64,000 nucleotides of DNA, taken from NCBI GenBank assembly GCA_017403825.1, contig JAFRDO010000002.1, forward strand, positions 34,421 to 98,420. Reading direction: 5' to 3'. The notes beneath the pieces were generated by a model. The model saw only the letters and a list, made by a program, of their open reading frames with translations, was not told where the DNA came from and did no database searches. Both the position numbers and the translations under genes were made by a program. This document shows positions 16,606 through 26,508 of the stretch, in pieces (position 1 is the first letter of the stretch; the number at the start of each line of letters is the position of its first letter). Source of the stretch: Kiritimatiellia bacterium (GTDB lineage Bacteria > Verrucomicrobiota > Kiritimatiellia > RFP12 > UBA1067).

Positions 16606-17952
16606 ATGAAAACATCAGTTCTGCTTTTCGCAACTTTGACCGCTGCCGCGGCTTTTGCCGTGCCGGTCGCGGAGAACGTTACGTTCTATCAGGACAATGT
16701 GAACACGGTTACCATCACCTATACGCTGACCGAGACCCCGGCCATTGTCACGCTCGACATTCAGACGAACGTTACTGGCGACGTGTGGGCGTCCATCGGC
16801 AATGACAACATCGTGCCGGGGCTGATGTCGAGCAGTGAGGCAAACTGCAAGGTTTCCGGGTCTGGGACGCATACGATCACATGGCGTCCATGCCGTTCAT
16901 GGCCGGCGGATGACCCCGAGGGCAATCTTCCTGCCGGAAAGATACGTGCCGTCGTCACGGCGTGGGCGATGGACAATCCACCGGACTACATGGTTGTGAA
17001 CATTGCAGCCAATGCAAATCCGAACACGTGGCGTTACTATCCGGACGCCGATTCCGTGCCGGGCGGCGTTACGAATAACACGGCCTATCGTCAGACCGCT
17101 CTCTTGATGCGCAAGATTCTTGCCAAGGACGTGACGTGGACGATGGGCAGCGTTGCTGAAGACGGGCGTGGTACCAACGAGACATCGCGCGTCGTGGCGC
17201 TTACGAACGACTATTACATGGCGGTATTCGAAACGACGCAGGAGCAATGGCGGCAGGTGATGGGCGACTGGCCATGGGTTGGAACTGAGGGTTCCTACAC
17301 ACAGACAAATGCGCTCTATCGTGCGATGCGTCCTGCCCAGAACATCTCCTACAACGAAATCCGTACGTCGGGCACCTACGACTCCTACAACGTCGGCAAC
17401 GAATATCCCAATCCACCTCATGGCAACTCTTTCCTTGGCAAGTTGAAGACGCGTACGGGCATCGATTTTGATTTGCCGAGCGAGGCGCAGTGGGAGTTCG
17501 CCTGCCGCGCCGGGAACGGAGAGGGCTATTGGGGCGACGGTTCAATCTACATGGGTTCAACCATTCCCGGGCGGCACATTGACAATGGAGGGCGCGGAGG
17601 GTCGGATGGCAACTGCGGACCGGAGACTGGCCCTGCCATCTGCGGTTCGTATGCGCCCAACAGCTGGGGACTTTACGACATGCATGGCAACGTTGCCGAG
17701 CTTTGCATCGACTGGTATCAGGTTCTTGTACCGGCGAACATCGGGGCGAATCCCAATATCGACATTTCCAATCCAGCGTACTGTTTCGATGGAACGACGA
17801 CATTTACGGGCAGTTACAAGCCAAAGACGAAGCGTGGCGGGAGCTTTGCACATGGTGCTTACAATGCACGCTCAGCGGCGCGGAATGCGGATAGTGTCTC
17901 TACACGGTACCTGAACTTCGGTTGCCGCGTGATCTGCCCGTTCGAACGATAG
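16606..17952 (+). CDS. Secreted SUMF1/FGE-fold domain protein, copy 3
   Basis: A 448-residue paralogue of the two preceding genes. It has a signal peptide (MKTSVLLFATLTAAAAFA), an Ig-like domain with VTITYTLTETPAIVTLDIQ, then SUMF1-fold landmarks YYMAVFETTQEQW, LPSEAQWEFACRAG, SWGLYDMHGNVAELC, KRGGSFAHG and RVICPFER at the C-terminus. It also lacks the FGE catalytic cysteine pair. A purine-rich ribosome site (CAGAAAGGA) precedes the ATG. The three copies probably arose by tandem duplication and are expressed together. Confidence 0.88.
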   Translation: MKTSVLLFATLTAAAAFAVPVAENVTFYQDNVNTVTITYTLTETPAIVTLDIQTNVTGDVWASIGNDNIVPGLMSSSEANCKVSGSGTHTITWRPCRSWPADDPEGNLPAGKIRAVVTAWAMDNPPDYMVVNIAANANPNTWRYYPDADSVPGGVTNNTAYRQTALLMRKILAKDVTWTMGSVAEDGRGTNETSRVVALTNDYYMAVFETTQEQWRQVMGDWPWVGTEGSYTQTNALYRAMRPAQNISYNEIRTSGTYDSYNVGNEYPNPPHGNSFLGKLKTRTGIDFDLPSEAQWEFACRAGNGEGYWGDGSIYMGSTIPGRHIDNGGRGGSDGNCGPETGPAICGSYAPNSWGLYDMHGNVAELCIDWYQVLVPANIGANPNIDISNPAYCFDGTTTFTGSYKPKTKRGGSFAHGAYNARSAARNADSVSTRYLNFGCRVICPFER

Positions 17953-17967
17953 GGGCTTGAGAAAACC

Positions 17968-18921
17968 ATGAGAGTTTCAGGTTGCACACGGCGGAAATTC
18001 GGGGCGGCTGCGTTGGCGTTCCTCGTCGGCATGCTCGCTGGCGCGTCCTGCGGGGCGACGCGGCTTCTCTACTGGAACATACAAGACGGGATGTGGGACG
18101 GGCAGACCGACAACTTCAACCGCTTCGTCGCATGGGTTTGCAAGCAGTCGCCAGACATCTGCGTCTTCGCGGAGGTGAGGACCAAGCGGCAGACCGGCAT
18201 CACGGACGCCGTCCGCGACGAATCGCAGAGGATTCTCCCCAAGGGCTGGCCGGAACTCGCCGCGCGGTACGGGCATCGCCACGTCTGGATCAGTTCGGAC
18301 AATCCGAAGTGCTATATGCAGGGCATTACGTCGCGCTTCCCCATCGAGGGCGTCGCCAAGGACCTCGTCCCGACCGGATCGGGATGGGCTCGGGTCAGAG
18401 TGGACACGAATGTCGTGAACATCGTGACCGTCCACCTCAACTGGGCGCCGTGGGGGCACGGCTGCAAGACGGACGCGGAGCGCAAGGCCAGCGCGGCGAA
18501 GTTCGGCGGTGACCTCGCGCGGCGCGAGGAGATCGAGACCGTTCTCAACAAGTCGTTCTTCACCGTGCCGGACGCGTCGAACCAGCTTTGGGTCGTCGCT
18601 GGCGACTACAACGCCCGTTCGCCGGTCGACGCACGGATGTACGACTGCCCGCCAGATTCACCTCGCTACGCCGTCCATCGGTGGCTTGCCGAAAGTACGC
18701 CGCTCGTGGATGCCCTGCACGAATGGCTGCCGAACGACTTCCACGTCACCTGTGGGGATAAGGCGCGTATCGACTACGTATACCTGACGCGTGGGCTCTA
18801 CGACCGGATGACGGAGATTCGGGTCGTGGTCGACCGCTATACGCGTCCGACATACGCCGGGGTGAGCGATATCTGGTATCCGTCCGACCATCGTCCGATC
18901 CTCGTAGACTTCGATTTCTGA
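17968..18921 (+). CDS. Exported endonuclease/exonuclease/phosphatase (EEP) family protein
   Basis: A 317-residue protein whose N-terminus TRRKFGAAALAFLVGML has twin arginines followed by a hydrophobic stretch, suggesting Tat export. The body has the EEP-fold motifs: YWNIQDGMWDG, ICVFAEVR with catalytic glutamate, VAGDYNARSPVD, and the C-terminal WYPSDHRPILVDF. The fold includes exonuclease III, sphingomyelinases and inositol phosphatases, so the substrate cannot be set. Its TGA overlaps the ATG of the next gene. Confidence 0.82.
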   Translation: MRVSGCTRRKFGAAALAFLVGMLAGASCGATRLLYWNIQDGMWDGQTDNFNRFVAWVCKQSPDICVFAEVRTKRQTGITDAVRDESQRILPKGWPELAARYGHRHVWISSDNPKCYMQGITSRFPIEGVAKDLVPTGSGWARVRVDTNVVNIVTVHLNWAPWGHGCKTDAERKASAAKFGGDLARREEIETVLNKSFFTVPDASNQLWVVAGDYNARSPVDARMYDCPPDSPRYAVHRWLAESTPLVDALHEWLPNDFHVTCGDKARIDYVYLTRGLYDRMTEIRVVVDRYTRPTYAGVSDIWYPSDHRPILVDFDF

Positions 18922-19682
18922 TGTGCAAGTTTAGCATTGTCCGGACCGTGTTGCTGGCGTGCGCGCTTTCATGGGGAACGGCTTTTGCGGATTCAGCACC
19001 TCTGCTTGACGACGGCGAGACGTTCACCTATGCGCTTTATCTGAAGTGCGGATTCGTTTCGGTTAAGGCGGGAATGGCCAGTCTTGACGTCAAGGAGCTG
19101 GATGGGGCGTATGAGGTGACGATGACGCTAAAGGCGCTTCCTGTCGTTGACATCATCTACCACCTCTATGCCTGCTTGACGACGCGCCTGACGCCGGAGC
19201 TGAAGCCGCTGCGCTATGAGAAACATGCGGAGGAGGGGGGCTGCGTTTACGACGAGGTGTCGGCCTTCTCCTATCCGTCCGAAGGAGGGTGTCTCATCTC
19301 CTCTAGGCAGGTGTTCAAGGACGGAACGGTCAAGGAGGGCGAGGCGCGGCGGTCCGATCAGGTGTTCGATCTCCTGAGCCTGATTTTCCATGCGCGGAGG
19401 CTTGACGTCTCGCGGCTTGACCCGGGCGCACGGCTGGACGTTGCGGTCGTTTCGGGCGTGAAGGTAAGGGAGCAATCGCTTGTGTACAAGGGCGTGGAGG
19501 AGATCAAGACGGACGACGGCTCGGAAGCGAAGGTGGGGATATTCTTCCTTTCCTCGGACGAAGACGGCGGCGTGACGGCGCAGTTTGCGTTCTCGCAGGA
19601 GGGGAAGCGGGTCGTTCAACGCATTGACATTCTGCACAAGTACGGCGCCCTTTCTGCACGGCTGTGTCCGCTTGGGCGATGA
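18921..19682 (+). CDS. Secreted DUF3108-family protein
   Basis: A 253-residue protein with a signal peptide (VRTVLLACALSWGTAFA). It has the beta-rich DUF3108 pattern: FTYALYLKCGFVSVKAG near residue 35, KPLRYEKHAEEGG, and a DQVFDLLSLIFHAR region. Function is unknown; members are periplasmic or outer-membrane-associated. It overlaps the EEP gene by one base and is followed closely by a Tat-exported protein, so all three are likely one operon. Confidence 0.75.
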   Translation: MCKFSIVRTVLLACALSWGTAFADSAPLLDDGETFTYALYLKCGFVSVKAGMASLDVKELDGAYEVTMTLKALPVVDIIYHLYACLTTRLTPELKPLRYEKHAEEGGCVYDEVSAFSYPSEGGCLISSRQVFKDGTVKEGEARRSDQVFDLLSLIFHARRLDVSRLDPGARLDVAVVSGVKVREQSLVYKGVEEIKTDDGSEAKVGIFFLSSDEDGGVTAQFAFSQEGKRVVQRIDILHKYGALSARLCPLGR

Positions 19683-19705
19683 AGAGATGTGAGGAACGCA
19701 GGACT

Positions 19706-21031
19706 ATGAGAAGAAGAAGTTTCTTGGCTGCGATGGCGGGGATTGGCGCTGCCAATTTTGGCAGGGCGGACCGTCCCCAGCCTGCCGTTGCGGCGCGACC
19801 GGAGACTGCGTCCGGTCAAGTCCCGCCGCGCAACCGGCGGCCATACGCTGACATCGACTGGGCGACAGTGAAGGAGGTGCATACCTCTTCCCACTGCCAC
19901 TGCACGAACCAGAAGATGCTGGATTCGTACCTCAAGCGCGGGTTCGAGTTCCTGACTCTGTCCAACTACTATCCGTCCGCTCCGACGATGCCTGTAAAGA
20001 CCTTCCGCGACCGGCACTATTGGGTCCATCACGATTTCCCGGTAATGCTGAACGGCAAGCGGATCAACGGGCCGATAGACTGGACGAAGGTCGTGGGGCA
20101 GTGGGCGGACCAGCTGAAGCCTGAGCGGCGCGCGATGCTGCCGTTCACCGAGGGCGAACTGCGCTTCCCGAACGCGCCAGACAACATCCTTGAGGCGCCG
20201 AACGCCGAGCACCACTGGTTCACCGATCGCTACTGCAGCCTTCACCTCTGTGCGCCAGGCTCCGCCTACGCGTCCGGCACGTTTGACCAGGGCGGCGGCT
20301 TCAAGACGTTCAAGCACGGATACAGCTGGGGGTGTGGCGAGCCGGTGAAGACTTCTATCCGGCGGATGATCGATGCGCTCGTCTACCCCGACGGTGGCGG
20401 CGTGACTATCAACCATCCGTCCTGGTCGCACCATCCCGACGAGCTGATATGGGACTTGCTCGACTTTGACCCGCGCGTGCTGGGCATCGAGGTCTACAAC
20501 ATGAGCAAGACCTATCCGTGGACCAACCAGAACTGCGAGGACTACTGGGACCGCACGCTTTCGACGGGGCGGCAGTGCTTCGGGTTCTTCGTGCCGGACT
20601 GGGGGCAGGTGTTCGGCACGAACGTGCTGCTTGTGCCGGAGAAGACGGTCCATGCGTGCCTCAGGGCATACCGCCTGGGGAACTGGTACGGCGCAATCAA
20701 GGGCAAGGGCATCTTGCGGTTCACGTCGATTCGCTTCGACGGCCGGCACCTGAAGGTGACGCTCGACAAGCCGGCGCACGTCCAGCTCATCACGCGCCGC
20801 GGCATCAGTCAGTGGAAGAACAAGGCGACGGACCTGTCGTTCACGGTGTCTGCGGGCGAAGAGGAGCGGTATGGCTATCTGCGCGTGAGGGCCTACGCGC
20901 TGGACGGCTCTGAAGAGGTTGTTTACACGCAGCCGATGATGCTGGCACAGGGCCCGACGACGGTCGCTCAAAGCAATCTCGACCGTTCGCAGGAGGCTTC
21001 GGCAGGATGGTCTGCCGACGGAAGCTTGTAA
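19706..21031 (+). CDS. Tat-exported PHP-like metal-dependent hydrolase
   Basis: 441 residues from the ATG at 19706, chosen because GAGGAACGCAGG precedes it and it begins with the Tat-like MRRRSFLAAMAGIGAANFG. The mature part opens with EVHTSSHCHC, a histidine cluster at a strand end like that of PHP phosphoesterases. Further histidines follow in HYWVHHD and VTINHPSWSHHPDE. The C-terminal quarter looks like a beta-sandwich (VQLITRRGISQWKN). A phosphoesterase or deacylase role is inferred. Confidence 0.6.
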   Translation: MRRRSFLAAMAGIGAANFGRADRPQPAVAARPETASGQVPPRNRRPYADIDWATVKEVHTSSHCHCTNQKMLDSYLKRGFEFLTLSNYYPSAPTMPVKTFRDRHYWVHHDFPVMLNGKRINGPIDWTKVVGQWADQLKPERRAMLPFTEGELRFPNAPDNILEAPNAEHHWFTDRYCSLHLCAPGSAYASGTFDQGGGFKTFKHGYSWGCGEPVKTSIRRMIDALVYPDGGGVTINHPSWSHHPDELIWDLLDFDPRVLGIEVYNMSKTYPWTNQNCEDYWDRTLSTGRQCFGFFVPDWGQVFGTNVLLVPEKTVHACLRAYRLGNWYGAIKGKGILRFTSIRFDGRHLKVTLDKPAHVQLITRRGISQWKNKATDLSFTVSAGEEERYGYLRVRAYALDGSEEVVYTQPMMLAQGPTTVAQSNLDRSQEASAGWSADGSL

Positions 21032-21066
21032 TTAGAAGCTTGAAATTAAAGTAAAGGAGAACAGTT

Positions 21067-22110
21067 ATGGAAAAAGACATGATCTGGGGAATCTTGCTTC
21101 ATCTGGGCAGCAACATGTGGGGCGAATGGGAGGACGGCCTGCCAAAGTCGCTCGAAGAGGAGCGCAAGCGCTGGCCGGACGACAAGCTCGACGACCACGG
21201 CATCATGCCGTCGCGCGTCATCGACTGCCTTCGTACCGACGAGGCGCTCTGGCGTGAGGAGACGGAGCTTGTGGGCGCGGAAGGCTACAACATGTTGATT
21301 GTCGACGTGGGTGAGGCGTATGCCTTCCCCAGCCATCCCAAGCTTTGGGTGAAGGGCAGCTGGAACGCCGAGAAGATGCGTGCCGACCTGGCGCGCCTGC
21401 GGAAGCTTGGCCTTGAGCCGATTCCGAAGCTGAACTTCTCGACAGGCCATGACGCCTGGCTGAAGGACTATCACCACATCACGTCCACGTCCGAATACTA
21501 CAAGGTCATTGCGGACGTGATACGCGATGTGGCGGAGGTATTCGACAATCCGCGCTACTTCCACATCGGGTATGACGAGGAGGTGCCGGTCGTGATGAAG
21601 AGCAGGAAGCATGCCGTCATGCGTAACGGTGACCTTTGGTGGAACGATCTTTACTACACGGTCAACCAGGTGGAGCGGAATGGTGCGCGCGCGATGATGT
21701 GGTCCGACCGCATCTGCTGCGGAAGGGAAGAGTACCTGAAGCGCATGTCGCGCGGCGTCCTGCAGGTGCCTTGGTGCTATAGCGACAAGTTTCCGGAACA
21801 AAAGCGCACGTGGCGTCCCGAGCTGGAGAAGAAGCTCGACACATGGGAGCACCAGCACAACCTCGCTGCCTCCATCTTCGAGCTTGACCGCGCCGGATTT
21901 GACATTTTGCCCTGCACCTCGAACTGGTCGCATGTCGGCGGGGCGGACGCGCTGCTCGGGCTCTGCAAGGAGAACGTCAATCCAGCGCATCTCAAGGGTT
22001 ATATGATGGCGCCGTGGGCCCGGACGATAGAGGTCGAGAAGCCCAAGGTCATCGAGGGAATCAAGGTCTTCGCCGCCGCACGCCGCAAGCATTATCCCGA
22101 AGCGACTTGA
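21067..22110 (+). CDS. GH20-like glycosidase-fold protein (cytoplasmic)
   Basis: A 347-residue protein without a signal peptide. It reads as a TIM barrel with EGYNMLIVDVGEAYAF, a PKLNFSTGHDAWL strand, and YFHIGYDEEVPV near residue 165. The last resembles the HxGxDE motif of family 20 hexosaminidases, where D-E is the catalytic pair. The start is supported by AAAGGAGAA. The tight link to the following secreted glycosidase-like gene (2 nt gap) suggests joint glycan processing. Assignment to GH20 itself is uncertain. Confidence 0.6.
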   Translation: MEKDMIWGILLHLGSNMWGEWEDGLPKSLEEERKRWPDDKLDDHGIMPSRVIDCLRTDEALWREETELVGAEGYNMLIVDVGEAYAFPSHPKLWVKGSWNAEKMRADLARLRKLGLEPIPKLNFSTGHDAWLKDYHHITSTSEYYKVIADVIRDVAEVFDNPRYFHIGYDEEVPVVMKSRKHAVMRNGDLWWNDLYYTVNQVERNGARAMMWSDRICCGREEYLKRMSRGVLQVPWCYSDKFPEQKRTWRPELEKKLDTWEHQHNLAASIFELDRAGFDILPCTSNWSHVGGADALLGLCKENVNPAHLKGYMMAPWARTIEVEKPKVIEGIKVFAAARRKHYPEAT

Positions 22111-22112
22111 GG

Positions 22113-24152
22113 ATGAAGTCCTGGCTTCTTCTGTCGTGTGCGGCGGTATTCATTGGCGCAAGGGCCGCACCGCTCGACCCTATGGTGCCGGTCAATCCGG
22201 ACATGGCCGATGCGAAGACGCTGGCTGCAGACTTGCGGGCGGCACGGGAACGCTGGGGGCTGCGGCGGTTCGTCCTGACAGGTCCGCATGCGGTGAACAC
22301 GCAGTTCAACCGTACGACCGAGGAGACGTACCGTCGTCTGGGCGAGCGGATTGCGGAGATTCGCGGACATCTCACGGGAACGGACATTGAACTGGGCTGG
22401 TGGCTGGCGCCGACGCTCCGGCAGGGGTTCGGCGTGCCGGGGCAGCATGTCGTAGATTGCGAAGGGCATGTCTCCGACGCGGTCTGTCCGCTTGATCCTG
22501 GCTTCACGGCGCGCCTGACGGCTGGCATCGCGGCGACTTGCCGCGCCGGCAGGCCGTTCATCGTGTTCTTCGAGGACGACTACGAGCTTGCCTGGCATCG
22601 CGGCGTAAATGCGCTGGGCGGTTGCTTCTGCGATAGGCATCTGGCGGCGTTTGCGGAGCGATACGGGAAGCGTCTTTCCGCCGCCGAGATTGCGGCGGCG
22701 TTCCGCAACCGCACTGCGGCTAATGCTCCGTTGCGTCTGGCGTTCGCCGAGACGCAGAAGGCGTCGCTTGTCTCGTTCGCGCAGGCGATACGCCGCGCGA
22801 TTGACGGGGTAGATCCTGCGATTCGCACGTGCCTCTGCCAGTCGTATCGCGTTGATCTCGACGGCGACACGACGGAGGCCGTTGCCCGCGCCCTCGCCGG
22901 CGGCACGCGTCCAACCGTCCGCATCTATGGCGCGAAGTACAATAATGATAACAACGCGGTGAAGCTGCCGCAGACGCTGGCGCACGCTGCATGGAGCGCG
23001 GCGACGCTGCCGAAGGACATCGAGCTGATCCATGAGTCAGACCCTTATCCGCACAACCGTTTCTTCAGCGCGGCGTCATTCCTTGGTTCCGAGATTGCTT
23101 GTGCGTTCATGTGCGGCGTAAGCGATTCGTATCTCTACTGCTCGCAGTACCTTGACGATCCGTTCGAGGACGGTGGCTACGCCGACTGGTTCTGCCGCAA
23201 CCGGCGGCGTCTTGAGACGGTGCGCGACTTCCGCGCCAAGGCGCACCCCGTAGGCGTTCGGGTTTCGTTCGATCCCAAGGAGCATTACATGGTGCGTGCG
23301 GCGGCTCCGGGACGGACGCTTGACTTTCTAGCCGACGGCACGTATTTCCTCGGCAAGCTTGGGCTCCCATATTCGCCTGTCGGCGGGGACGCGACGGTCC
23401 TTTCAGCGCAGTCGGTGGAGCAGATGGACGATGACGCGGTGCGCCGCGCTCTTTCCGGCGGCGTCCTGCTGGACGGAGCCGCCGCGCTTGCGCTTTCGTC
23501 GCGCGGTTTTAACGGACTTATCGGCGTGGAGCCTGAGCGCGTCGACCGTCTTCCAGTCACGAGCGAACGCATCCTGCCGGCGTCCGGCTGCCGCAAACGC
23601 GGCAAGCGGGTGAACTGCTGGCTGCTCGATCCTGTTGGCAGCGTGGAGGCGAACGTGCTGCTGCGGCTCAAGCTTCTGCCGGGCGCCGAGGCGTGGGCGG
23701 AGTATGTGGGGCAGGACGATGACGTCGTTGCGCCCTCTGTCGCCGTGTTTGCGAATGCGCTGGGCGGACGTGTGGCGGTTCTCTCGCAGGGACTTTCAGG
23801 CAACCGTTCGTCCGGCATCTATTCGCCGCGCAAGCAGGAGTTGTTCGTTCGTCTCTTCGACTGGCTTTCGTGGGGGCGGCTTGACGTCTGTGCGCCGGAG
23901 ACGCCGTGCACGTGGGTGCTTGCCTGTGTGTCCGAGTGCGGCGACGAGATGCTGGTGATGGTCAACAATCTTGCGGGGGAGATGCGCGACGACGTTACTC
24001 TTCGCCTTTCGGAGAAATGGCGCGGCGTGTCCGTGGCTCGTCTGGGCATGGACGGCTCTTGGCAGCAGCTTGGGAAAGCCGACAGCCAGCTGTGGCGCCC
24101 CGCCATTTCCTTCCAGCACATGACTCCCGAATTCTTCCGCTTCACCCGCTAA
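22113..24152 (+). CDS. Large secreted glycosidase-like protein with CFC-x(3-4)-H/C-AF motif
   Basis: A 679-residue protein from the ATG at 22113 (MKSWLLLSCAAVFIGARA signal peptide), two bases after the preceding stop. The first half looks like a TIM barrel with a VFFEDDYELAWH strand, then GGCFCDRHLAAFAERYG. A similar motif (CFCNRCIAAFNAKTGG) occurs in the protein at 60846-62603, so the two are distant paralogues. The second half contains beta-rich segments, as in multi-domain glycosidases. It ends the long secreted gene block just before the CRISPR-Cas region. Confidence 0.55.
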   Translation: MKSWLLLSCAAVFIGARAAPLDPMVPVNPDMADAKTLAADLRAARERWGLRRFVLTGPHAVNTQFNRTTEETYRRLGERIAEIRGHLTGTDIELGWWLAPTLRQGFGVPGQHVVDCEGHVSDAVCPLDPGFTARLTAGIAATCRAGRPFIVFFEDDYELAWHRGVNALGGCFCDRHLAAFAERYGKRLSAAEIAAAFRNRTAANAPLRLAFAETQKASLVSFAQAIRRAIDGVDPAIRTCLCQSYRVDLDGDTTEAVARALAGGTRPTVRIYGAKYNNDNNAVKLPQTLAHAAWSAATLPKDIELIHESDPYPHNRFFSAASFLGSEIACAFMCGVSDSYLYCSQYLDDPFEDGGYADWFCRNRRRLETVRDFRAKAHPVGVRVSFDPKEHYMVRAAAPGRTLDFLADGTYFLGKLGLPYSPVGGDATVLSAQSVEQMDDDAVRRALSGGVLLDGAAALALSSRGFNGLIGVEPERVDRLPVTSERILPASGCRKRGKRVNCWLLDPVGSVEANVLLRLKLLPGAEAWAEYVGQDDDVVAPSVAVFANALGGRVAVLSQGLSGNRSSGIYSPRKQELFVRLFDWLSWGRLDVCAPETPCTWVLACVSECGDEMLVMVNNLAGEMRDDVTLRLSEKWRGVSVARLGMDGSWQQLGKADSQLWRPAISFQHMTPEFFRFTR

Positions 24153-24210
24153 CCACCTCCGCCGAATCACAACGACATCAAAGGTGTCGTGTAAAATGGT
24201 GTGAAGGAAA

Positions 24211-24219
24211 TGGTATAAT
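24211..24219 (+). promoter_or_regulatory. Extended -10 promoter of the cas operon, probably leaderless
   Basis: TGGTATAAT (-10 box at 24214-24219) lies 7 nt before the cas3 ATG at 24227. The cas mRNA should therefore begin at or next to the start codon. No convincing -35 is seen. Confidence 0.6.
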
Positions 24220-24226
24220 ATGGGGC

Positions 24227-26494
24227 ATGAAAGACCTTGACTGCCTTCGCACTTACGCGCACAGCAGGGGAGACGATGTCGCCCAATGGCAGCTTTTGCA
24301 AGATCATTGCAATGCTGTTGCTGTGCTTTGCGCAGAATTCGCGGGGACATTTGGCAGTGGTGATATTGGCAGACTGGCTGGAGAACTTCACGATCTCGGC
24401 AAGGTGCGTTCCTCGTTTCAGTCGTATCTTCTGCGCTGTAATGGAATTGAAGATGAGGATTTGGATTATGGTGGCCATTCGCATTCAGGTGCTGGGGCAT
24501 GTTGGCTTTGGGGTAATGCCGGTGGTATTGGTAAGGCACTTGCTTATTGTGTTGCAGGTCACCATGCCGGACTTCCCGACTGGTCTGGTGGCGAAACTCC
24601 CAATGGTGCGCTTGTAATTCGCTTTGCAGAAGAGGCGTCAGTGCTTGCTGAGACTTCCGTTCGTGAATGGCTTTCCGCCCATGTCCCCGATTGTATCAAC
24701 GGTCAACTCCGGCCTCCATTTCAATTCAGTCCAACTGATTCTTCCTTGTCGTTCTGGATTCGTATGATGTATTCCTGTCTTGTGGACGCAGACTTCCTTG
24801 ACACAGAGGCGTTCATGGATCCCGAACGTGCGGCTTTAAGGACGAACTCCGCATCACTGTCAGAGCTGTCGCAATGCTTTTTCTCAAAACTTGATGAAAA
24901 GCAGCGCGAGGCGGCGGACACTCCTGTTAATCGTATACGTGCAGAAATACGTGCAGCTTGTGAAAATGCAGCGGGATTGCCGCCAGGTTTGTTTTCGCTC
25001 ACGGTTCCTACTGGTGGGGGTAAGACGCTTTCGGGGACGGCATTCGCGTTCAGGCACGCGCTTCGGCATGGACTAAAGCGTATCATATATGTCATTCCTT
25101 ATACTTCTATCATTGAACAAACGGCAGATGTTCTGCGAGGGTTTCTTGGTACGGAAAACGTACTTGAGCACCACTCCAACTTTGACCCAGACAAGGAAAC
25201 ACCGCAGTCGCGGCTTGCATCCGAGAACTGGGATGCTCCCGTTATTGTCACAACGGCTGTTCAGTTTTTTGAGTCTCTTTACGCATGTAGGTCGAGCCGT
25301 TGCCGCAAGCTTCATAATATCGCCAAAAGTGTTGTCGTTCTTGACGAGGTTCAGTTATTGCCGACACATTTGATGTTGCCTTGCGTTGAGGCGATTCGGC
25401 AATTGGCGTTGCATTATCATGTATCATTCGTTCTTTCTACGGCAACGCAGTTGGATTTGCCGGGCATAGACCATTCGTGCGTTCGCGAAATTGTGCCGCC
25501 TTCACTTGATTTGTACCATCGGCTCAAGCGTACGACCATCGAATTTCCTGTCGATCTCACAGTGCGTCGCACATGGGATGACATAGCGGATGAACTGAAG
25601 TCGCATGACCAGGTTCTTTGCATCGTGAATACTCGGCGCGATTGCCATGATTTGTTCGATAGGATGCCAGCAGGAACCATTCACCTTTCGGCCAGCATGT
25701 GCGGTGAACATCGGTCGTGTGTCATTGCCGAAATTAAGCATAAGCTTGCAAATAGAGAACCGATTCGTGTAATCTCAACGCAGCTTGTCGAGGCTGGTGT
25801 CGATATCGATTTTCCAATCGTCTATCGCGCCTTTGCCGGACTTTCCTCCGTGGCGCAATCGGCAGGCCGTTGCAATCGTGAAGGGCGTCTTGACGGATTC
25901 GGACGCGTTGTCGTGTTCATGCCGCCGGAATCCGCCAAAATAAAAGATTTGCGCGATGGAGAGTATGCTATGAGTGATCTCCTTAGACGTCCGTCCGGCG
26001 TAGATGTCGATGATGTCAGCACTTATCTGGAATACTTCAAAGCTTTGCATGCCCGTGCGAATGACTTGGGGAACGTATTTGAGCCTTTGCTTGGCGTCTC
26101 TGTTCCTGAAGGATTTCGTAATGGCACGGCACACCGACCAGAACCGATGCAGTATCAATTCCGCGAAGCGGCAGCCGAGTTCAAGATGATTGATGGTGCG
26201 GTACAGGTTCCAATAATTGTCCGCTACGACAACAATGATTCGCTTATTGACTCTCTCCGAACAGTTGGACCGAAACGTGACATCATACGCCGCCTTCAGC
26301 GTTACACGGTCAACGTGCCGCGATCATGCGTATATGGATTGCTCGAAAAGGGAATCATTGAAGAGTTGTGCGTTTCGCCTAAACGAGAAGAGACATCTGG
26401 AATCTATGTCCAGGCCATACCGTCGGCCTATCGCGACGATGTCGGCTTGGATATTTTCGGTGATGGGCTGCAAACAGAGGATTTCATCATATAG
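24227..26494 (+). CDS. cas3: Cas3 helicase-nuclease, type I-C
   Basis: 755 residues from the ATG at 24227. The N-terminal HD nuclease has DHC (H27) and LHDLGK (H55-D56), then a GHHAGLPDW loop. The SF2 helicase has Walker A VPTGGGKT near residues 258-265, DEVQ near 373, a SAT-like LSTATQ, and the motif VI region QSAGRCNREGR. Cas3 is recruited by the Cascade R-loop and degrades target DNA. Base composition is visibly less G/C-rich than flanking genes, suggesting transfer. An upstream in-frame extension to 23906 overlaps the previous gene and is rejected. Confidence 0.96.
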   Translation: MKDLDCLRTYAHSRGDDVAQWQLLQDHCNAVAVLCAEFAGTFGSGDIGRLAGELHDLGKVRSSFQSYLLRCNGIEDEDLDYGGHSHSGAGACWLWGNAGGIGKALAYCVAGHHAGLPDWSGGETPNGALVIRFAEEASVLAETSVREWLSAHVPDCINGQLRPPFQFSPTDSSLSFWIRMMYSCLVDADFLDTEAFMDPERAALRTNSASLSELSQCFFSKLDEKQREAADTPVNRIRAEIRAACENAAGLPPGLFSLTVPTGGGKTLSGTAFAFRHALRHGLKRIIYVIPYTSIIEQTADVLRGFLGTENVLEHHSNFDPDKETPQSRLASENWDAPVIVTTAVQFFESLYACRSSRCRKLHNIAKSVVVLDEVQLLPTHLMLPCVEAIRQLALHYHVSFVLSTATQLDLPGIDHSCVREIVPPSLDLYHRLKRTTIEFPVDLTVRRTWDDIADELKSHDQVLCIVNTRRDCHDLFDRMPAGTIHLSASMCGEHRSCVIAEIKHKLANREPIRVISTQLVEAGVDIDFPIVYRAFAGLSSVAQSAGRCNREGRLDGFGRVVVFMPPESAKIKDLRDGEYAMSDLLRRPSGVDVDDVSTYLEYFKALHARANDLGNVFEPLLGVSVPEGFRNGTAHRPEPMQYQFREAAAEFKMIDGAVQVPIIVRYDNNDSLIDSLRTVGPKRDIIRRLQRYTVNVPRSCVYGLLEKGIIEELCVSPKREETSGIYVQAIPSAYRDDVGLDIFGDGLQTEDFII

Positions 26495-26508
26495 AAGAAA
26501 GGAATGTT

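Noticed and set aside
13909..17952. Formylglycine-generating enzymes activating sulfatases
   Set aside because: The cysteines needed for catalysis are missing in all three copies and no sulfatase gene lies nearby in the window.
13909..17952. Diversity-generating retroelement target genes
   Set aside because: The fold fits, but no reverse transcriptase, template repeat or adenine-mutated variable repeat is visible here.
19765..19780. GGACCGTCCCC sequence resembling the REP core
   Set aside because: It lies within the signal region of a coding gene and lacks the flanking TTTCGCG shared by the real elements.
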